Assembly (NCBI GenBank): GCA_024362935.1
Contig: JANCRA010000008.1
Location: forward strand, 33,326,557-33,390,556
Direction: 5' to 3'
Source: Setophaga petechia
Taxonomy: Eukaryota > Chordata > Aves > Passeriformes > Parulidae
Length of the DNA: 64,000 nucleotides
Shown here: positions 25,401-37,574 of the stretch, in pieces
How positions within the stretch are numbered: the first letter of the stretch is position 1
How the letters are laid out: the number at the start of each line of letters is the position of its first letter
Program-made: the position numbers and the translations under genes
The notes under the pieces: model-generated
The model's database searches: none
Seen by the model: only the letters and a program-made list of their open reading frames with translations
What the model was told of the DNA's origin: nothing

Positions 25401-28400
25401 TTGCATGTATGCAGCTTAGAAGTCCCTTAGCTGGAATTTCTGTTGAGCCAAGACTGAACAGCTTCAGTTCAGTATCACAAAGAACATCTTGCCAGTTCCT
25501 CCTTATATCCAAGCTATAATTCATCCTTTACTTTAAAGGACAGGGCTAAGCAAGGAAGCCTGTTTGCTCCCAGTTGATATAAACCTGAGCATGTAAAGAC
25601 AAGGTTGAGGATATAAATTGTTACTTATTCCTATTTGTGTTAAGTTTGAAGTCTCCTGACAGTACTAGGACAGAAGACAGACCTGCACATGTAAACTTGC
25701 CTTTTACAACACCTGTGTCTGCTTTTTATGACAGGAGATGTATTTACATCTAGGGTTTTAAAATTAGTATGTAATACCTGTACCTTGTAAGAGTCAATGC
25801 TGTTAAAAGCATTCATTTGGAGAGCTCCCAGGATGAAGATTTAACTTTAGACATGAGTTTATTGAGCTTGAGATTGTTCAAAGATTTGGGCTGCCTAACT
25901 CATGATTACAAAACAGTCCTTGTTTGCCAGGTCTAGGAACATGCTCAGAATGCTAGCCTGGAATTCAGCAAAGCTGGGTTTCAAGTTCTTTTCTCACCTA
26001 AGGAGCAATCATCTCTGAGCAATTGCTTTATTTCTGATGACCCACTGAACTTCCTACAGATGTAGAAAATCAGATTGTCACCTGACCTCTGGAAAGCTGC
26101 CAACATTCTTATCTAGCATTAAGAGAACATCATTAAAGTTCTGTACCAGTTTCAAATACTATTTATACTGAATAAGGAGCAAATTTAGAGTTGTCAAAAC
26201 TACTTGAGTTAAACATGGGATAACCTAGAATAAGTTTTCAAGCACATAACACTAGCAGTTCCTCTGCAAAGTGTTAAGTATGCAGTCAACCATACAGTAA
26301 GTAAAATTATCTTCAAGGCATTCTCACCATTTTGAAGACATCAGATGAATCCTCTGCCTAATAAATTACTTATTAACACACACACATCAACAGAAGGTTG
26401 TTTCTGGCCTCCTACTAACATAGACAGCTTGATCTAGACAGGGCAGAGGAGAAGTGCACACCTTTGCATCATGCAGAAGTCTTGTTGCTCCTACATCTTT
26501 TGCATATTCTGTCAGGTCAAAATCAATCTTCTCATATAATGCCAGCTCCTCATCAGTAACAGGTGCCACAGCTTCATTAACACCTGGGATGAGGATTTTC
26601 CCTTTCTTGTCTACAAGAGAACCTGTAAACAAGAAGCACCCAATATCAGTATTCAACCAGAAGATACAAGATGTCATTCCTGAGAGCACTTTCCTTGGGA
26701 AACTGAAGTTTGGGCCTTCTGAAAACTCTGTAAATGCAATGAAATTTAGACTTCTATTTTCCAGAGCATGCACCACTGAGCATGGAAGACACTTAAAAGA
26801 ACTTGCCTGTATCCAAAATGTATTCTTGCTTGCTACTCTAATTCTACTGCTACATTTCACTGGCTGTCTGAAGGTATCATTCCCAAAGAGTTCAGTATCA
26901 TACCCACAGCAGAATTTGAGAAGATAACTGATCTAATTCACATGCAAATTTGCAGCAAGGTTTTAGGGAAAGCTAAGAGTAAACAGGCAGCTTCTTGGCA
27001 AGACCTTCACCATCTTTCTGTATCTAAGGCAGTAGCTTTGCATACTTGGCAAGCACCATCTCACTGGTCACTGCTTTGCTACTGCAAACTCAGTCATGCT
27101 TGGATGGTTCTTTCTCCCATTTTAAACGCATTCAGTGAAACCTGTGTTTTCTTACCCATTAGAGCAATGAGATCTGTCATGGCCTCATGGACCGAACCAC
27201 CATAAACTCCGGAGTGAAGGTCTTTGTCACAACATTCCACCTGATTGAAGTGAATGAACATTCAGCACGGAGATTTTGCCATGTAGGGAGGAGACTACAA
27301 CAGCCAAAGCCCAGCTAGAACTTGATCTGGCCAAGGGTCAAGGAGTATCCCCATCATTTGTTCAAAGCAGAGGGTAGTATAGTGTCAGGGGATGACAAAA
27401 AGGCAGAGGTATTTAGTGTCTTCTTTGCCTCAGTCTCCAATATCAGTATCAGTTGTCCTCAGGATGCCCTGCTCCCCTGCGGGAAGTTTGTGATGGGGAG
27501 ATGAGGGAGGCCCACGATCCATGAGGAGGTAGTTAATGACCTGCTATATCAATTAGCCACCCACAAGTCAATGGGCCCAGATGGGATCCACTCCACTGGT
27601 AAAAACTTGTCAAACCACTCTCAATCATCTACCAGCAGTTCTGGTTAACTGGAGATATTCCAGCTGACTGGAAAGCACAAATGTGACATCCATCTATAAG
27701 AAGGATGTATGTGGGTAAAGATATCTATGCTATGAGACAATCCTTCAGTGGAAGTGCTGGTTTATCTTGCTTCACACATCTGAAAGCTATCCCACCCACC
27801 CAAATATCAGATAGAATAGCAAGAGAAGGATGTTTAGGCAATTAGGAAAAAGCACTCCATGTAAGTAGCCAGTTTCTTTTCTGAAAAAAGTTACTGGCAT
27901 GAAAAGGTTTGCACTGCCACTCTTCTCCTGTGCAAAGTTCAGTTTAATAATAATGGATTTGCAGTGTACTTCAGCACCTACCTCTATGAAGTAGTAGCAG
28001 ATACCTCTCAAACCGTAAGTGATACAAGGCTTCTTCTTGCCCAGCCAGTAGTTGTCAGAAATGCAAACATAATCCACATCTTTAAAGAAAGCATCTCGCT
28101 GAGCAAAAATCAGTTCATCAAGGCCTTCTGATCCTGATTCTTCCATACCCTCTAGGCAAAACCTAATATTTACTGGAAACTCCTTTGAAATGGAAAACAA
28201 GAACAGATTAAGCATGTGAAAACACTTGACTCCTTCAGTGATCTCTAATTTTCATCTGCATCATTCAAAGCAGAAAGATGGACATGGCTAAAATAGTTCC
28301 ATCACAGTGGAATTTGTTAATTATACACAAACTGGTTTAAAGTTTGGACTCTGCTTATGTTGAGGGCACTTACACCGCCCTTCATTTGATGGAATTCAAA

Positions 28401-31400
28401 CTCTTCAAAAAAGAATTAAAAACTTGTCCCCAAACCCTGTAAGCATGGGAACACAGCAGAAATCTGTTGCCAAAGGTAAGCCACCAGGCTAGGAAAACTA
28501 ACATAAACCACAGGAATTGCATGCCACAGTAGGAACAGAGCTACCCTGTCTATCCAGTCTAGCATATTCTATATACCTAGATAGCAGCTGAGAACTGGTT
28601 ATTCCTCTCAAAAGCAATAGGAACTTGTCTTGAAAGATTAAGCAAACACCCTGAGCTATTTGTGATTGCACATTTTCTTTAACAGAAATAAGAAAAGCTC
28701 CCAATTTTAGTGTAATCAAGTTAACCTCCTCTTAGAGCTCAGAGGCAGTGAGGCATTAAGCCTTGATAAAGGCCAAAGTAATTTGACATCCTTACATGAT
28801 AGTGATCACATTGGATTATTCCTCCTGCTCCACATGCTTGCATATGTATTTTCCTTCCTACATATTTCATTAAAGGAAAATTGTTAGAAGTGCAACATAA
28901 GCATCTATAGGACTAGCTTGCCAGCAAGTCAACTTAACCCTACTAGGAAATCAGGAACTTTACAGGACTATTTCATCATTCCTCCAATCAGCTGAATAAG
29001 CAGGCTTCCCTCACAAGGGCTTGTGGCTTGGATAACATTTATTGCTAGACTCAGCTGTGTGTGAAAAAGCAGAATATGTTTTGGGCACATACCTGGTTAG
29101 TTTGTTGATAAGCCTCCAAGGCATTCAGCCAGGCAAGCACTGGACCTTTGTCATCTGTTGATCCCCTCCCATACAACTTTCCTGTACAAACAAGATAGAA
29201 CTTAATCAGTGAGGAAAAAATTAGCATGAAGTTTCATCTCTTGCCTAGATGAGAACATTTGGTTTTGGGTAACATTTTTTTCCCTGCTTAATGAATAACT
29301 TCTGAATAATTTCTGATTCTTCCCAAGAAGCAGCTTTAGATCCTGCTTCACATACCCTTTCAAGTAGGACAGATACAGGACTGCAATAGTTCTCCCACTT
29401 GGAGAGCTTCCCCACCTCTTCCCCCCGCCGCTCCCTCAATAGGAATTTATTATAACCCAGGAAAAGACATAGCTGCCTTATTTTTCATGATAATATAATT
29501 TTCTACAAACACCTCAGTGTATAGAAACAAGTTTTCTGCTTTTTACAGAAATCTATCAAGTATTAGCTTCAGTTCAATAATTCTTTGTTTGAAAAGTAAA
29601 AATTCAGTAGCTAGTGACAAATCACTTCTCTGGATTTTCCAGATAAAAGTGGATCTCCCTCGAAAGGAATTTAGTCTAAGATGAGTTTCACAGGGAATTC
29701 CAAGAAAATGTAGTACATGGGATCATAGCAGAGGCAGTTATCAGTGCAACTCAGCTCTGGCTACAATCCCTCAGCACTCCATGTAACCAGTGACAGAACA
29801 GGCCAAACAGCTTCCAAAGGTAAAGAGCCATTGCTGAATGTCTCCTGCATGGCCAGGCTCCACAAAGACAAGCCACAGCCTGAGGCAAGTCTAGGTTTTG
29901 CTAGGAGATGAGATAACTCAGGTCAGTAACTTGCTGCCTATGAGTAAGTGCCCAAGCAGAAGTACTAGTTGCACAGCTACTCCGTTTTCTGGCAATCATT
30001 AATGCTTGTGGAACAAGAGTGGTTAATGTCCTTCTATTGAGCTGACCTTTAATACTGAGAAAGTGAAACAAGAAGCTGTCAGTAGCACCAGCTCTTAACA
30101 GAAAAGGAAGTTTTAAGTCTTCTTGACTGCTGGCAATGTTGTTTCAACAGGAGATACTGCACTATTTCTTCATCCCCATTTATGGGAGAGGGACAATTTT
30201 TGGGGCACTACCTCTGTAAAAGAGCTTCTGTAGTACCCATAGTAGAGCAGTTAAATACAAGGCAACCCAGAGAGGCTGCAGAGCCACTCCTGTCTCCAGA
30301 CATAAAGAAGTTGTGTTGCATATTTTTTCTCAGTAATGATTCAAAATTCCTGCTGTCTGACATGCCCTTACAGACTTCAGGCTGTGAATAAGAAATTAGT
30401 TCTAAAAAGCTCTCTGGCAACAAGCTGGCACCATGGAAGGCAACAGTTAAAATTGTGCTGTAGCTACAAGGAAGAAAACAGGCAAATTACAACCTAGACT
30501 ATCAGAAAAGGATACAATCCCAAGAGTAGCTGAGATTTTGCAGCTAGACTTTTTTTACCATTTCCCCACCTGCACATTTTTACCTCAACAGTACTAAAAA
30601 CCCATACCACTTCTAACTCTCCTTCCCCATTCAATCAATGGCACAGCTTTGGAGCAACTGAGGAAAATGCACTTGTTACAGAAGTGTTCATCAGTTTGTG
30701 AAGCCCACTGCTCTTACCATCTCTTTCTACCAGAGTGAAGGGCTCACTGTCCCAGCCATCCTCTAGTGCTGCTGGCTGAACATCCAGGTGACCATATACA
30801 CACACTGTCTTCTTGCGTGGATCCGTGCCCAGTGTTCCCAGAACAATTGGTGGTAGGGGGATCTCTGATCCATCAGGCAGCTAGGAAGGCAGAAGTTTTG
30901 TTACAATGTGGAATGTCAGAGCTTTAAGCAGATACATGAATTACCTTAATATTATGGAGGTTATGAGAGCAGAGGCACAGAGAGCTAAACAAAACTAATC
31001 TACTTAAACCAATTGCCAGGAGCAGGGTGCCAAAGAAGGCCTGGTGGCATCATGCCAGTTAGCTTCCTGACAAGTCCCAGTAACAGCCAAAATGTTCCAA
31101 GCCACTCAGAACTGTTAGCTTTAAACTACCAATCCTACATCAGATTTTAGCAGAGCAAGCTGACTGCATGCCAAACTGCTGTATCTAATGCTGACCTAAG
31201 CATAAGTGATAAACTCCGTTCAATATTGTTTGCCACTGCACTTTCATCCTGTCCACAGTACAGCTCTCTGGATAAAAATTCCCCGACAGTGATAAGGCTG
31301 GGTGTAATATGTGCCTACATCCAAATAAGATCAGCATAATAGACATATTTCTCTGTACCAGCCTACATTGTTACACTAAGGGCAGGGTAGTGCTGATGAA

Positions 31401-34400
31401 CTCAGTTCAGGAGTTCAAGAGTTGAATTTAGCTTAATCCCTTGGAATACCCCATAAGCAATTATCACAAGCTATTCCCAGTCAGCAAGTATTTCCCTTCC
31501 GGTGAACATGCACTTCTACTCTGTTCAGCAGATGCAAGATCAGCTTTGACTTTTTGCTTATATGGGTCCCAAGCTCGAGAGTTTTATCAACAGGTTACAT
31601 AGTCCTTGGCCAGCTGCAGCTCTACACGACTAAAGCTCTACTGCAAGAATTTACAGTAATCAACACAACAAATTGCTGTGCAGCAGTAAAGCAACTTTGA
31701 TCTGACAAGTTCAGTTGCTTTGCATTGTCCCTCACAGATATAACAGCAACACATAATACATTGTCTAGCTCTCTCTATACTTAATATAAAACACTGAAGG
31801 TAGCTCTTGCAGATGGATTAAAGTTACCTAACAAAAATATTACATATAAAACTCTAAAATCAGTTCTTGCTACCAAAAGGTTACAGTGATGAAAAGAACA
31901 ACTTTGTCTCTTAATTAACTGAAATGCTTTTGATGGGGTTTTAGGCTGTGGGTAGCAGCAGAGCTAGAATTAACCTACAGATTCCCTCCCAAGTCAGCTG
32001 TTTTCCTGCTGGAACCTGTAGCTACAAACAAGTGTAATTCAGTTGCCCAAAGCAAAAACTGCTCAGGAGGTTCCCATAAACACAGATCCACTCAGCAGTC
32101 TCACACACCAATTACAAGGACAATCTTCTAAAACTAGTAAACATTCCTGTACAAGGTTTTTAATGCCACTATGCAAATCTTAGTCTAAAAATTTTGGTAT
32201 GGGTCTTGCCTCTGAGGCAGGATGGCTAGGCACTTCAGAGGAGGAGCATACCACGTGGATATTTCTTTAGGATGAGATTATCATTATCATCCTTATAGGC
32301 ACATACAAGAGGAAAAAAAAAGCAGTCTGGACAGCTAAAACTGAGGAGGGAAGTAATTCTTTTAATGATACTTTTGTATCTAGTAAGGGAGCAATGCAAT
32401 CCTGTGACAAATTTAACACTTCTGAAAGAGTCCAGAAGTCCTTTGGCAGACTTGCTGAAACTTCAGTAAGTATCTATAGTCTATGGGCCTAAGGACCAAT
32501 AGCAGCCTGCTGTTTAAATGTCTAACATTTTTGTTTGCAGGTGCTCTATTCATGTTCAGTTCAAAAAGTATTTAAAACACATTAATTACAGTCCAAAATT
32601 TAATCCAACATCTTTAATTTGGTCCCAAGGTTTATTGTAAACAGAGGTTTTTAACAGAATATCCAGACTATGTGGCAGCAAAGACATTATCCTACACCCC
32701 AACAGACCTGTGGGCCTTTCCAGGCCACTGCCCACAGGACCTTTGTGTGGTGATCCCAACCCAGAAGCCCATCAGGCGCCAAGGAATTAGTGACTCACAA
32801 GGATAACCTGAATAGCCCAAAGCCTGTGCCATGCTATGCTGCACACAGTTTCACCTTCCTGCCTGTACTGTGCCATGCATATCCCTGGACTGCAGGATAA
32901 ACTGAGCCACTTCACTGTAATCTGAAGGCAGCTCCCTTCCCTGGGCACTGGGGATTCCATCACCTGAATGGTCTTGACTTAATCTAAAAGTGCATCAAAA
33001 AATTCTCACACAAAATCCCTTCTGTCAGTGGAACTGAACAGCTTGAATAAATAAAATGGAAAAAATTTCAATGCATGGGATCTGCACAGTATGTTGGATG
33101 CTGGTTGGATGCCTGCTAGATGCTGCACAACTTGAAGATTCCAGTACCTGCAGGGACATAAGAATGTCATCTTTCATAAGAATATCATCTTTCTTTATAA
33201 AGTCCAATAAAAAGCCTTTCAATGGAGTCTAGGTGCCTTTCATACAGGGAAACCAGCACTTCCTCATGCAAAACACCTTGTGCTCTAAAGAGATTTTTTC
33301 CTACTAAGCTGCCATGGAGATGCTCACATACCTTTTGTTTGCCAATATCCATAAGTTTGGTTGTGCCTCCCAGTCGCTCAATCTCCTTGGCAGCAACCTC
33401 CATCATGTGCTTGATTTCACCCCTCTTCTCTGGCCATGCTGACACACTCTGGATTGCCACCCACTCTGCCAGGCGCTGCAGAGATGGAAGAGCCAAAGGT
33501 TTTACTGCACAACAGGCACCATGCAAATACCACCACACCTTGTAATTCAGCAAACACTGGTTTAAGTCAAGCTCAAATTGAGGCAAATCAGCCCTGTCCT
33601 CTGCTCAAAGAAGAAATTGCAACCAATAATATTACTCTCAAAAAGCTCTCTAAAACCTCACTTGCCTACAGCTGTCCCTGCTGCATAGCATAAAGTCTAC
33701 AGAGACATCAAGTAAGCTTAAGAGTATCACAGTGCCTATTGTGCCCTTTTCATTTTTCTTTAACTATCCAGAAGCAGCTAAAGTCTTTTGGGCCTCTCAA
33801 AAAGGCCACTTCAGCTTTTTCTCCCTGCATGAGTTCAGCAAGAACAACTGGCAGAAATCAAGCTGAACACTTGGCACAGTTCATGCCTCAGTTCACAGCT
33901 GTATCACTGATTCCTTCATGGATGAAAGGGATTACAATACAACCTGTAACTAAACAGCAGGGCAAGCAGCAAAGTATCTCTTTGGAGAGAGCAACATCTC
34001 CCCCTGTACCCCAGCATAAATTATTGTTTTATACAAGAAAGCTTTGTTTCAGCCTCATTTATAATATATTTCATCTCCCATCTCCAAAGGGAAGAAACTA
34101 TAAACCTAGTTTGGCATTCAGAAATCAGTGTCAGCTTCCTGTACCTCTAAAATAGGTCACCAGTTGCACTATACACTAATAAATCATTTCCTAGTAAATT
34201 TACCATGGACATTAAGGTTTTTAAACAGAACTATGCCTAAATTTAAGGCACAGTTTTCTGGCCTGACTCAAATCCCTCACACTTGCTGCCTGCTCTCCCC
34301 TCTCTTGCAATACTTGACATTATTACTGGGCATATCATAAAGATTTAGCAAGCTTGAAGCTGACCACCTAACTTCTAATATCCCATAGCTGCCCATGCTG

Positions 34401-34522
34401 CAGGAAAAAAATGAAAAAAACTTACCTGAACATAGAGGTCCTGGTGTTCATCAATGTATTGAAAGAGGGTTTCAAGAGCAGACATTTTTGGACTAGTTTT
34501 CAGAGCAGTGTTGCTGAATATT
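21853..34522 (-). CDS. CNDP2: CNDP2, cytosolic non-specific dipeptidase (complete)
   Basis: This is an M20 metallopeptidase that hydrolyses dipeptides such as Cys-Gly in the cytosol and can form N-lactoyl amino acids; it is a dimer with two metals per subunit. Eleven coding exons read leftward: 34426-34485, 33332-33475, 30718-30880, 29093-29181, 27982-28182, 27156-27240, 26462-26622, 24408-24572, 23746-23887, 22958-23105 and 22469-22538. They sum to 1,428 nt, giving 475 aa plus stop, equal to the human protein. All phases join. Numbering from the Met, His99, Asp101, Asp132, Glu166, Glu167, Asp195, His228, Arg343 and His445 all fall where the human metal and catalytic residues are. No signal peptide is present. 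The start ATG (34485-34483) has A at -3 and the protein ends SQLKD. The feature span includes the 3'UTR to a poly(A) signal and the 37 nt of UTR in the first coding exon; a non-coding exon probably lies in the CpG island near 37.2 kb. Confidence 0.97.
22469..22538 (-). CDS. CNDP2: CNDP2 last coding exon (stop codon)
   Basis: 70 nt completing the split Arg, then [22 protein letters not shown] and TAA at 22471-22469. The C-terminus SQLKD is as in human CNDP2. Confidence 0.97.
22958..23105 (-). CDS. CNDP2: CNDP2 coding exon 10 (His445)
   Basis: 148 nt, residues 404 to the split codon 453. It contains [19 protein letters not shown] and [13 protein letters not shown]; His445 of DGAHSQNE is the last metal ligand. 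The acceptor is tttctag, directly preceded by a four-copy tandem repeat. Confidence 0.97.
23108..23199. repeat. Four-copy minisatellite next to CNDP2 exon 10 acceptor
   Basis: The unit agcaatactctagtcagttt is repeated four times with spacing of 22-28 bp; the last copy is incomplete. It ends three bases upstream (minus strand) of the coding exon at 23105. In the gene's sense each unit reads aaactgactagagtattgct. Confidence 0.95.
23746..23887 (-). CDS. CNDP2: CNDP2 coding exon 9
   Basis: 142 nt, [18 protein letters not shown] to GRRAMKT plus one base, residues 357-403. It includes [16 protein letters not shown]. The donor is CAG|gtcagt. Confidence 0.97.
24408..24572 (-). CDS. CNDP2: CNDP2 coding exon 8 (Arg343)
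   Basis: 165 nt, 55 codons, [20 protein letters not shown] to TPEEVTKN, residues 302-356. Arg343 in KFSIRLVPN binds the substrate carboxylate in the family. The acceptor is tctgcag and the donor is AAT|gtatgt. Confidence 0.97.
26462..26622 (-). CDS. CNDP2: CNDP2 coding exon 7
   Basis: 161 nt, (G)[18 protein letters not shown] to TRLLHDAK, residues 249-301, part of the dimerisation (lid) domain. The donor is AAG|gtgtgc. Confidence 0.97.
27156..27240 (-). CDS. CNDP2: CNDP2 coding exon 6 (His228)
   Basis: 85 nt, [20 protein letters not shown] to LIALM(G). His228 in DLHSGVYGG contacts the active site across the dimer interface in the family. The donor is TGG|gtaag. A CR1 fragment begins within about 30-40 bp of the acceptor side. 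Confidence 0.97.
27270..27712 (+). mobile_element. CR1 LINE internal fragment (ORF2 region), in CNDP2 intron
   Basis: Sense-strand landmarks of the CR1 ORF2 stretch between endonuclease and reverse transcriptase: gtcttctttgcctcagtctc, gggcccagatgggatccact, ctcaatcatctaccagcagt, and the tggaaagcacaaatgtgaca region. It is disrupted by stops and indels. It lies between CNDP2 coding exons 5 and 6, opposite to the gene. Confidence 0.8.
27982..28182 (-). CDS. CNDP2: CNDP2 coding exon 5 (Glu166/Glu167, Asp195)
   Basis: 201 nt, 67 codons, residues 153-219. It holds [14 protein letters not shown] with the general-base Glu166 and metal ligand Glu167, then VCISDNYW with ligand Asp195, and ends YYFIE|gtaggt. 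Confidence 0.98.
29093..29181 (-). CDS. CNDP2: CNDP2 coding exon 4 (bridging Asp132)
   Basis: 89 nt encoding (G)[17 protein letters not shown] to YQQTNQ, residues 124-152. Asp132 bridges the two metals in the family. The donor is CAG|gtatgtg. Confidence 0.98.
30718..30880 (-). CDS. CNDP2: CNDP2 coding exon 3 (His99, Asp101)
   Basis: 163 nt covering residues 69-123. [15 protein letters not shown] is followed by [12 protein letters not shown], the first metal-binding motif of M20 peptidases (HxD), and the exon ends VERD(G). The donor is GATG|gtaag. Confidence 0.98.
33332..33475 (-). CDS. CNDP2: CNDP2 coding exon 2
   Basis: 48 codons, [18 protein letters not shown] to LMDIGKQK, residues 21-68, phase 0 on both sides. 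The acceptor is ctgcag and the donor is AAG|gtatgtg. Confidence 0.97.
34426..34485 (-). CDS. CNDP2: CNDP2 coding exon 1 (start codon)
   Basis: 20 codons, [20 protein letters not shown], ending CAG|gtaag. The spliced exon runs to 34522, where a cacag acceptor precedes 37 nt of 5'UTR. That UTR is open in frame with no stop, but homology of the start to human CNDP2 (MAALTTLFKYID) supports this Met. Confidence 0.95.
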
Positions 34523-35324
34523 CTGTGACAGAAAAATAATTTAGCTTTTACAGGGTTAAGAAGTGACAGTCAGTAATCAACAGCCACAGGAAACTTTCAC
34601 CTTTCCGCTTCTAGTGCCACACAATAAGCTGTACTAATATAAAACTTGAGGCCTCTCCCTTCCAGGAAATCACCACAGTGAAGTGGTTAAACAAAAGCAT
34701 ATTTAAATTTCAACACCATTCTTTATACCTCTCCTCTCAAAATAACTTTCAAAGTTGAACTGAGCAATCTTGTCTCTAGAGATACCTCAATGAAATCATA
34801 AACTTCATTTTACTGCAGACTTAAAGGCAAAATGTTACCCAAGTAAAATGCAACTTCAAAGAGTAGATTTCATTATGAGTTCATCTAATAGCATGCCATA
34901 GGCTTGAATGCTGGTAGCCAGGTCCAAGAAAGCACCACACTTTGTGCTCTGCAGAAGAGGTTAAAAACAGCAGCTGGAAAACTGTGCTTTCTTCAGCCTG
35001 AAGTCTCAGCCTGCCACTCAGATTTCACAAATAAGATCAGAATGAAGCCACAGGAACAGAGGCCAGCTCCAGCAGGTCGTGAGCAAGTTGTCAGTGACTA
35101 CTTCAGGGCTACCACTTCCTTCTTTTGTTTTTATTTCAACTGAAGTTCACATGAGAAAACCCAAGACTCCTTTTCAGTTTACTGTCTTCCTTACCAGTCT
35201 TCCTTACCATATTGAAAAGAAATACTGCCCACTAAAGCAACAAAGCAAACAAGTTTAAGCTTAACTCTCAAGCTAGAGCTAAAGATACAGCCCCTCATCT
35301 AAGTCAGGAAAACAAGGAGTTTTA

Positions 35325-35470
35325 CAAATCCCAGAATGGCTAAGGCTGAAAGGGACACTGGAGGTCAGCTGCTCTAAGATGTGGCGCTACAACACATTAT
35401 TCAGGATAGTGTCCAGGAGCCTTTAGAGTAACCCTGGAGGAGGTTTCCCAAAGTGTGCCTCTGGAATCCA
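35325..35470 (-). mobile_element. CR1 LINE 3' remnant in CNDP2 5' intron
   Basis: cccagaatggctaaggctga followed by aagggacactggaggtcagc is the reverse complement of a CR1 3' end. Attcaggatagtgtccagga extends the match to about 35470. Confidence 0.7.
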
Positions 35471-36639
35471 AGTGCCTGGACTAGGAGGAAAAACACTAGT
35501 GCCCATGTAACAGAAGCATGTTCAGCAGCTCCAGCCACTGTGATTCAGTATTTTGTTGAGTCAGCTTTATGCCAGATCCTTTAAGCCTTTCTTCTGCTTC
35601 TACACAGTAGTCACAAGACAGTTGTTAAAACATCTGACTGCTTGTCTTAGGATTTCTTGAGCAGCTGACTACTCTGCATAGCTGAAACAAATCCTTTTCA
35701 GCTGCAAGTTGTCCCACATAATGTGCTGCAATACAAGCACCACCCCAAATTTTCTTTCAAGCAAGGTTGTACTCACACAGATACTGGTGTTTGACATACA
35801 AAATTCCTTTCCCTCACCAGAGATAACATCAATTTAATTTAAAGCATCCGTCAAGTTTAAATTTGGATAACTACTTTGAAACACCAATTAGAACAACCTC
35901 AAATCATCAGACAGGTAAGCATTCCCTTTAATAGTCATGAAAGGTGAAAAGTGAACACCTTCAGAAGGACTACATAGACATAACCAAGTTAAAAGCAATG
36001 CTTCTCACTGAAGCCGGGGCTCCCTAATGAAGCCACTCTCCTCAAACACAGTTAGAGCTCGGGCAGGATTCATGTGGAGCTTTTCAGGAAATCACCCCAC
36101 AGGCATCAGTCCAGGGCATCTGACCCTCCCCTTCATTCAACCGGTTTCTACAGCAACCTCAGGGCTCCAGCTGCACAGCACAGACACAAAACACAAATTA
36201 CATGGAGGCTGGCTTTCTGTCTAACACAAACAAGATCTGAACTACTTGTTAAGTCAGGGAATACTTTAAATATCACCTTAACCATAGTTAAATAGTTCAG
36301 AAATCACAAGAGCATTGAATCACACAAGTCACACTGAAGTGCTGCAAAGAAGCCTGCTCCAGAAAGCTTCAAACTACAAAAAGTATTGTTACTACACAGC
36401 AAAAGCCTGGATGTTACTTCCCCCTTCATCTTCAAAAACCAGGGTTTGAACTTCCTGTAGGTCCATCAGAATGGAGAGCTGAACCCTTCCTACTTAGGCA
36501 GAAGAGGCTCTAGAGTTTTATCTTTTCACAGGACTACACCTTGAAATAAAACAACCCAAGGGACTATCATTGCACCATTACAACTTTGCCCTCGTTATCC
36601 ACAAACAACATGAATATCCCAGAGGAGAGCACTGAACCA

Positions 36640-37400
36640 AGAGCGCTCTGCAGCCACCATGGAGCCCCATGCTCAGCATTTCGGGCCGAGGCTGACCTGA
36701 AGGTTAAACGCGGGTTTCTTTACAGGGTTTTGCAGCACCGAGGCTGACCTGAAGGTTAAACGCGGGTTTCTTTACAGGGTTTTGCAGCACCGGGACGAGC
36801 TGCCCGCAGCCCCCAGGTCGGTGACAGCCTCGGGACGGGAGGGAAGATGGCAGGGCACGGCAGGCATCCTAAGGACAGCGCGGGGGGACGGCTCACGGGG
36901 AGCGAGAGGGACAGTGAGGAAAGGGGTAGGAGCGGAGAGGCAGGAGCAGCTTTTCTCCGCCACGGTGCCGCCGCGCCCCAAGGCCGAACAGACTGGGGGA
37001 CACGGAGCAAGGCCCGGCCCGCCGGCGGCGCCGCACAACCGGCATTCCCGGCTCCTCCCCGCCAGGCCTCGCAGGGGCAGGGACAGAGCCAGCCACGTAC
37101 GGCGGTGCCGCCGCACGACAAGGCCGAGGGACGCGGTCCCGCCACCCCTCCCGACACTCCCCGACACTCACCACGCAACCCCGGCTCCCACCTGGAGTAA
37201 AGAAACACCGCCTCCCATGGCGCGTTAAATACCCCCGTGCCAGCCCCGCCCCTCGACACGCGCCGCACAGTCCCCGCCAATCCGCGGACAAGGAGCCCCT
37301 CGGGGGCGGAGCTTGAGCCAAGAAGGGGCGAGGCCTCATCGCGGGGCTGCGGCCTGCTTGGAGGCGGCCCTGTGGGGCGGGGCTGGAATAACACGGGAGT
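36640..37400 (-). promoter_or_regulatory. CNDP2 CpG-island promoter
   Basis: The base composition changes abruptly to a CpG-rich block between the first CNDP2 coding exon and the spacer. On the minus strand a TATTTAA box at 37231-37225 lies about 55 bp upstream of a strong donor, GCGTG|gtgagt (exon end at 37172). A short non-coding first exon at about 37172-37200 splicing to 34522 would fit. The start site and exon are inferred. Long open frames here are a by-product of GC content. Confidence 0.6.
36686..36789. repeat. Perfect 52-bp tandem duplication
   Basis: Two identical 52-bp units (36686-36737 and 36738-36789), each starting ccgaggctgacctgaaggtt and ending ggttttgcagca. They lie at the edge of the CNDP2 CpG island, within its presumed first intron. 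Confidence 0.95.
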
Positions 37401-37574
37401 GTAATACGGGGGAATGTAATATATAGGCGAATATAATATGGGGTATAATATAACAGACTGGCAGAGACCAATCTGGGCAGCTGAATTATTCCAGCCGAAG
37501 CTGGGAGTATCCTTATGATCTTCCTACATTTGTGGTTTAGATAGGTTTAATAGATTTAGATGTGGTTTAGACAG

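Larger units (their letters stand above)
34523..37171 (-). other. CNDP2 5' intron
   Basis: The inferred intron between a non-coding exon in the CpG island and the first coding exon. It contains a CR1 remnant (35.3 kb) and the 52-bp duplication (36.7 kb). Confidence 0.5.

Noticed and set aside
27322..27504. Host gene in the CNDP2 intron at 27.3-27.7 kb
   Set aside because: The protein-like wording (FFASVS..., SMGPDGIH) is that of CR1 ORF2, broken by stops.
36756..37471. Frames of 117-212 codons on both strands in the CNDP2 CpG island
   Set aside because: GC-rich sequence lacks stop codons; the proteins are low complexity and overlap each other.
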